From Bacteroidaceae bacterium (GTDB lineage Bacteria > Bacteroidota > Bacteroidia > Bacteroidales > Bacteroidaceae): a stretch of DNA of 64,000 bases. Shown here piece after piece: positions 63,638 through 64,000 of the stretch. The first letter of the stretch is position 1. Each line of letters opens with the position of its first letter. The notes under the pieces are model-generated. The model saw only the letters and a program-made list of their open reading frames with translations, was not told where the DNA came from and searched no databases. The DNA lies in contig JAFZZI010000007.1 of assembly GCA_017615835.1 (NCBI GenBank), positions 349,672 to 413,671 on the forward strand, given 5' to 3'. Both the position numbers and the translations under genes were made by a program.

Positions 63638-64000
63638 ATGAAAAAGACAGTATTTATTATCGCTACCCTTGCTGCAGTTCTTGTGAGTTGTGAAAAGAAT
63701 GATAAAGTTGATGCTCCCATCCAGCCTAAGCAGGGTGAGTATGTAGGAGTTGTAACAGTTACTTATCAGGGTGCTGACTATGACAACAAAGATATCAGCG
63801 TTGATTTTGCACCGAATGAAAAGGGTGACTCCGCATCTGTCACCATACATCAGATACGCTTTGTTCCGCAGATGCCTGTCACCATTGACATTACCATACC
63901 CGGTATTGCTGTGAACAGCACAGATGATAAGATTGCTCTCAAATGCGACAGCGTGATTCCTCAGGCTATGGGAGGAGAGGTCCCGCGTTATAAGGTAACA
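63638..64000 (+). CDS. Lipoprotein, calycin-like, partial (runs off the window)
   Basis: The 121 visible codons start at ATG 63638, 6 bases after the TonB receptor stop, and remain open at the window edge. The signal peptide MKKTVFIIATLAAVLVSC gives a lipobox with Cys18. The mature part begins with KNDKVDAPIQPKQGEYVGVV and continues with beta-strand-rich sequence (VTVTYQGADYDNKDISVDFA, then VTIHQIRFVPQMPVTIDITI). This resembles the Bacteroidales lipoproteins annotated as calycin-like. It probably binds the ligand of the neighbouring receptor, which is inference. Confidence 0.8.
   Translation, partial: MKKTVFIIATLAAVLVSCEKNDKVDAPIQPKQGEYVGVVTVTYQGADYDNKDISVDFAPNEKGDSASVTIHQIRFVPQMPVTIDITIPGIAVNSTDDKIALKCDSVIPQAMGGEVPRYKVT

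Noticed and set aside
1-64000. CRISPR arrays, rRNA genes, insertion sequences, integrases
   Set aside because: Reading through the window I saw no regularly spaced repeats, no rRNA-like stretches, and no transposase or integrase motifs in any frame. The only RNA gene recognised is tRNA-Lys.

Overview
The window looks like chromosomal DNA of a gut-type member of the Bacteroidales. The evidence is paired SusC/SusD outer-membrane genes, FAS1 lipoproteins, PorX and PorW/SprE-like genes, DUF2490 and DUF4834 proteins, a RicT-type PSP1 protein, short intergenic gaps, and several TAnnTTTG boxes (the Bacteroidetes -7 element) a short distance before start codons. I cannot assign a genus from the sequence alone.

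Layout. (1) 1-15.9 kb is a Sus-type nutrient-uptake locus on the + strand. It holds the 3' end of a SusC, a SusD, two FAS1 (fasciclin) lipoproteins, a second SusC with two tandem N-terminal beta-sandwich domains, a second SusD, and a large secreted protein, closed by a strong terminator at 15933-15966. No glycoside hydrolase is visible in this part. (2) 16.0-17.9 kb carries one GPH/MFS-type transporter with an unusual ~138-residue insert before its last membrane segment. (3) 18.0-25.2 kb is purH followed by the rod-shape operon mreB-mreC-mreD-mrdA-rodA. (4) 25.0-31.1 kb on the - strand is a compact housekeeping run (rsmI, hflX, class I fumarase, holB, RicT-like). The last gene overlaps rodA tail to tail by 207 bp. 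(5) 31.2-34.4 kb is a two-gene unit: a polytopic membrane protein and a TolB-like lipoprotein with a CxxCH motif. (6) 34.5-36.1 kb holds tRNA-Lys(TTT), rsgA and frr. (7) 36.3-39.3 kb is a three-gene surface cassette: a DUF2490 barrel, a small protein with a T9SS-like tail, and a Cthe_2159-like carbohydrate-binding protein. (8) 39.4-48.6 kb is housekeeping: pyrH, birA, yraN, a 66-aa protein, tadA, DUF4834, pssA, psd, dnaE, trxA, a small conserved gene and tsaE. (9) 48.6-53.4 kb is porX, a porW/sprE-like TPR lipoprotein and a small membrane protein in one - strand operon.

(10) 53.4-60.5 kb is a patch of broken genes. It has a 3' fragment of an alpha-L-fucosidase-like gene, a short nucleotidyltransferase, the 3' end of an FtsX-type permease, a Fic gene that has lost its catalytic histidine, a GH2 beta-galactosidase-like gene with a 2-base insertion in an AC repeat, and a trkH gene with a one-base deletion in a G run. 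(11) 60.6-64.0 kb returns to intact genes: an AraC-family regulator, a TonB-dependent receptor, and the start of a lipoprotein that runs off the window.

The items I consider most worth following are the rodA/ricT overprinting, the membrane protein/CxxCH lipoprotein pair, the DUF2490 surface cassette, the transporter insert and the gene-decay patch. All functional names come from my own reading of the translated sequences. No database search was run.
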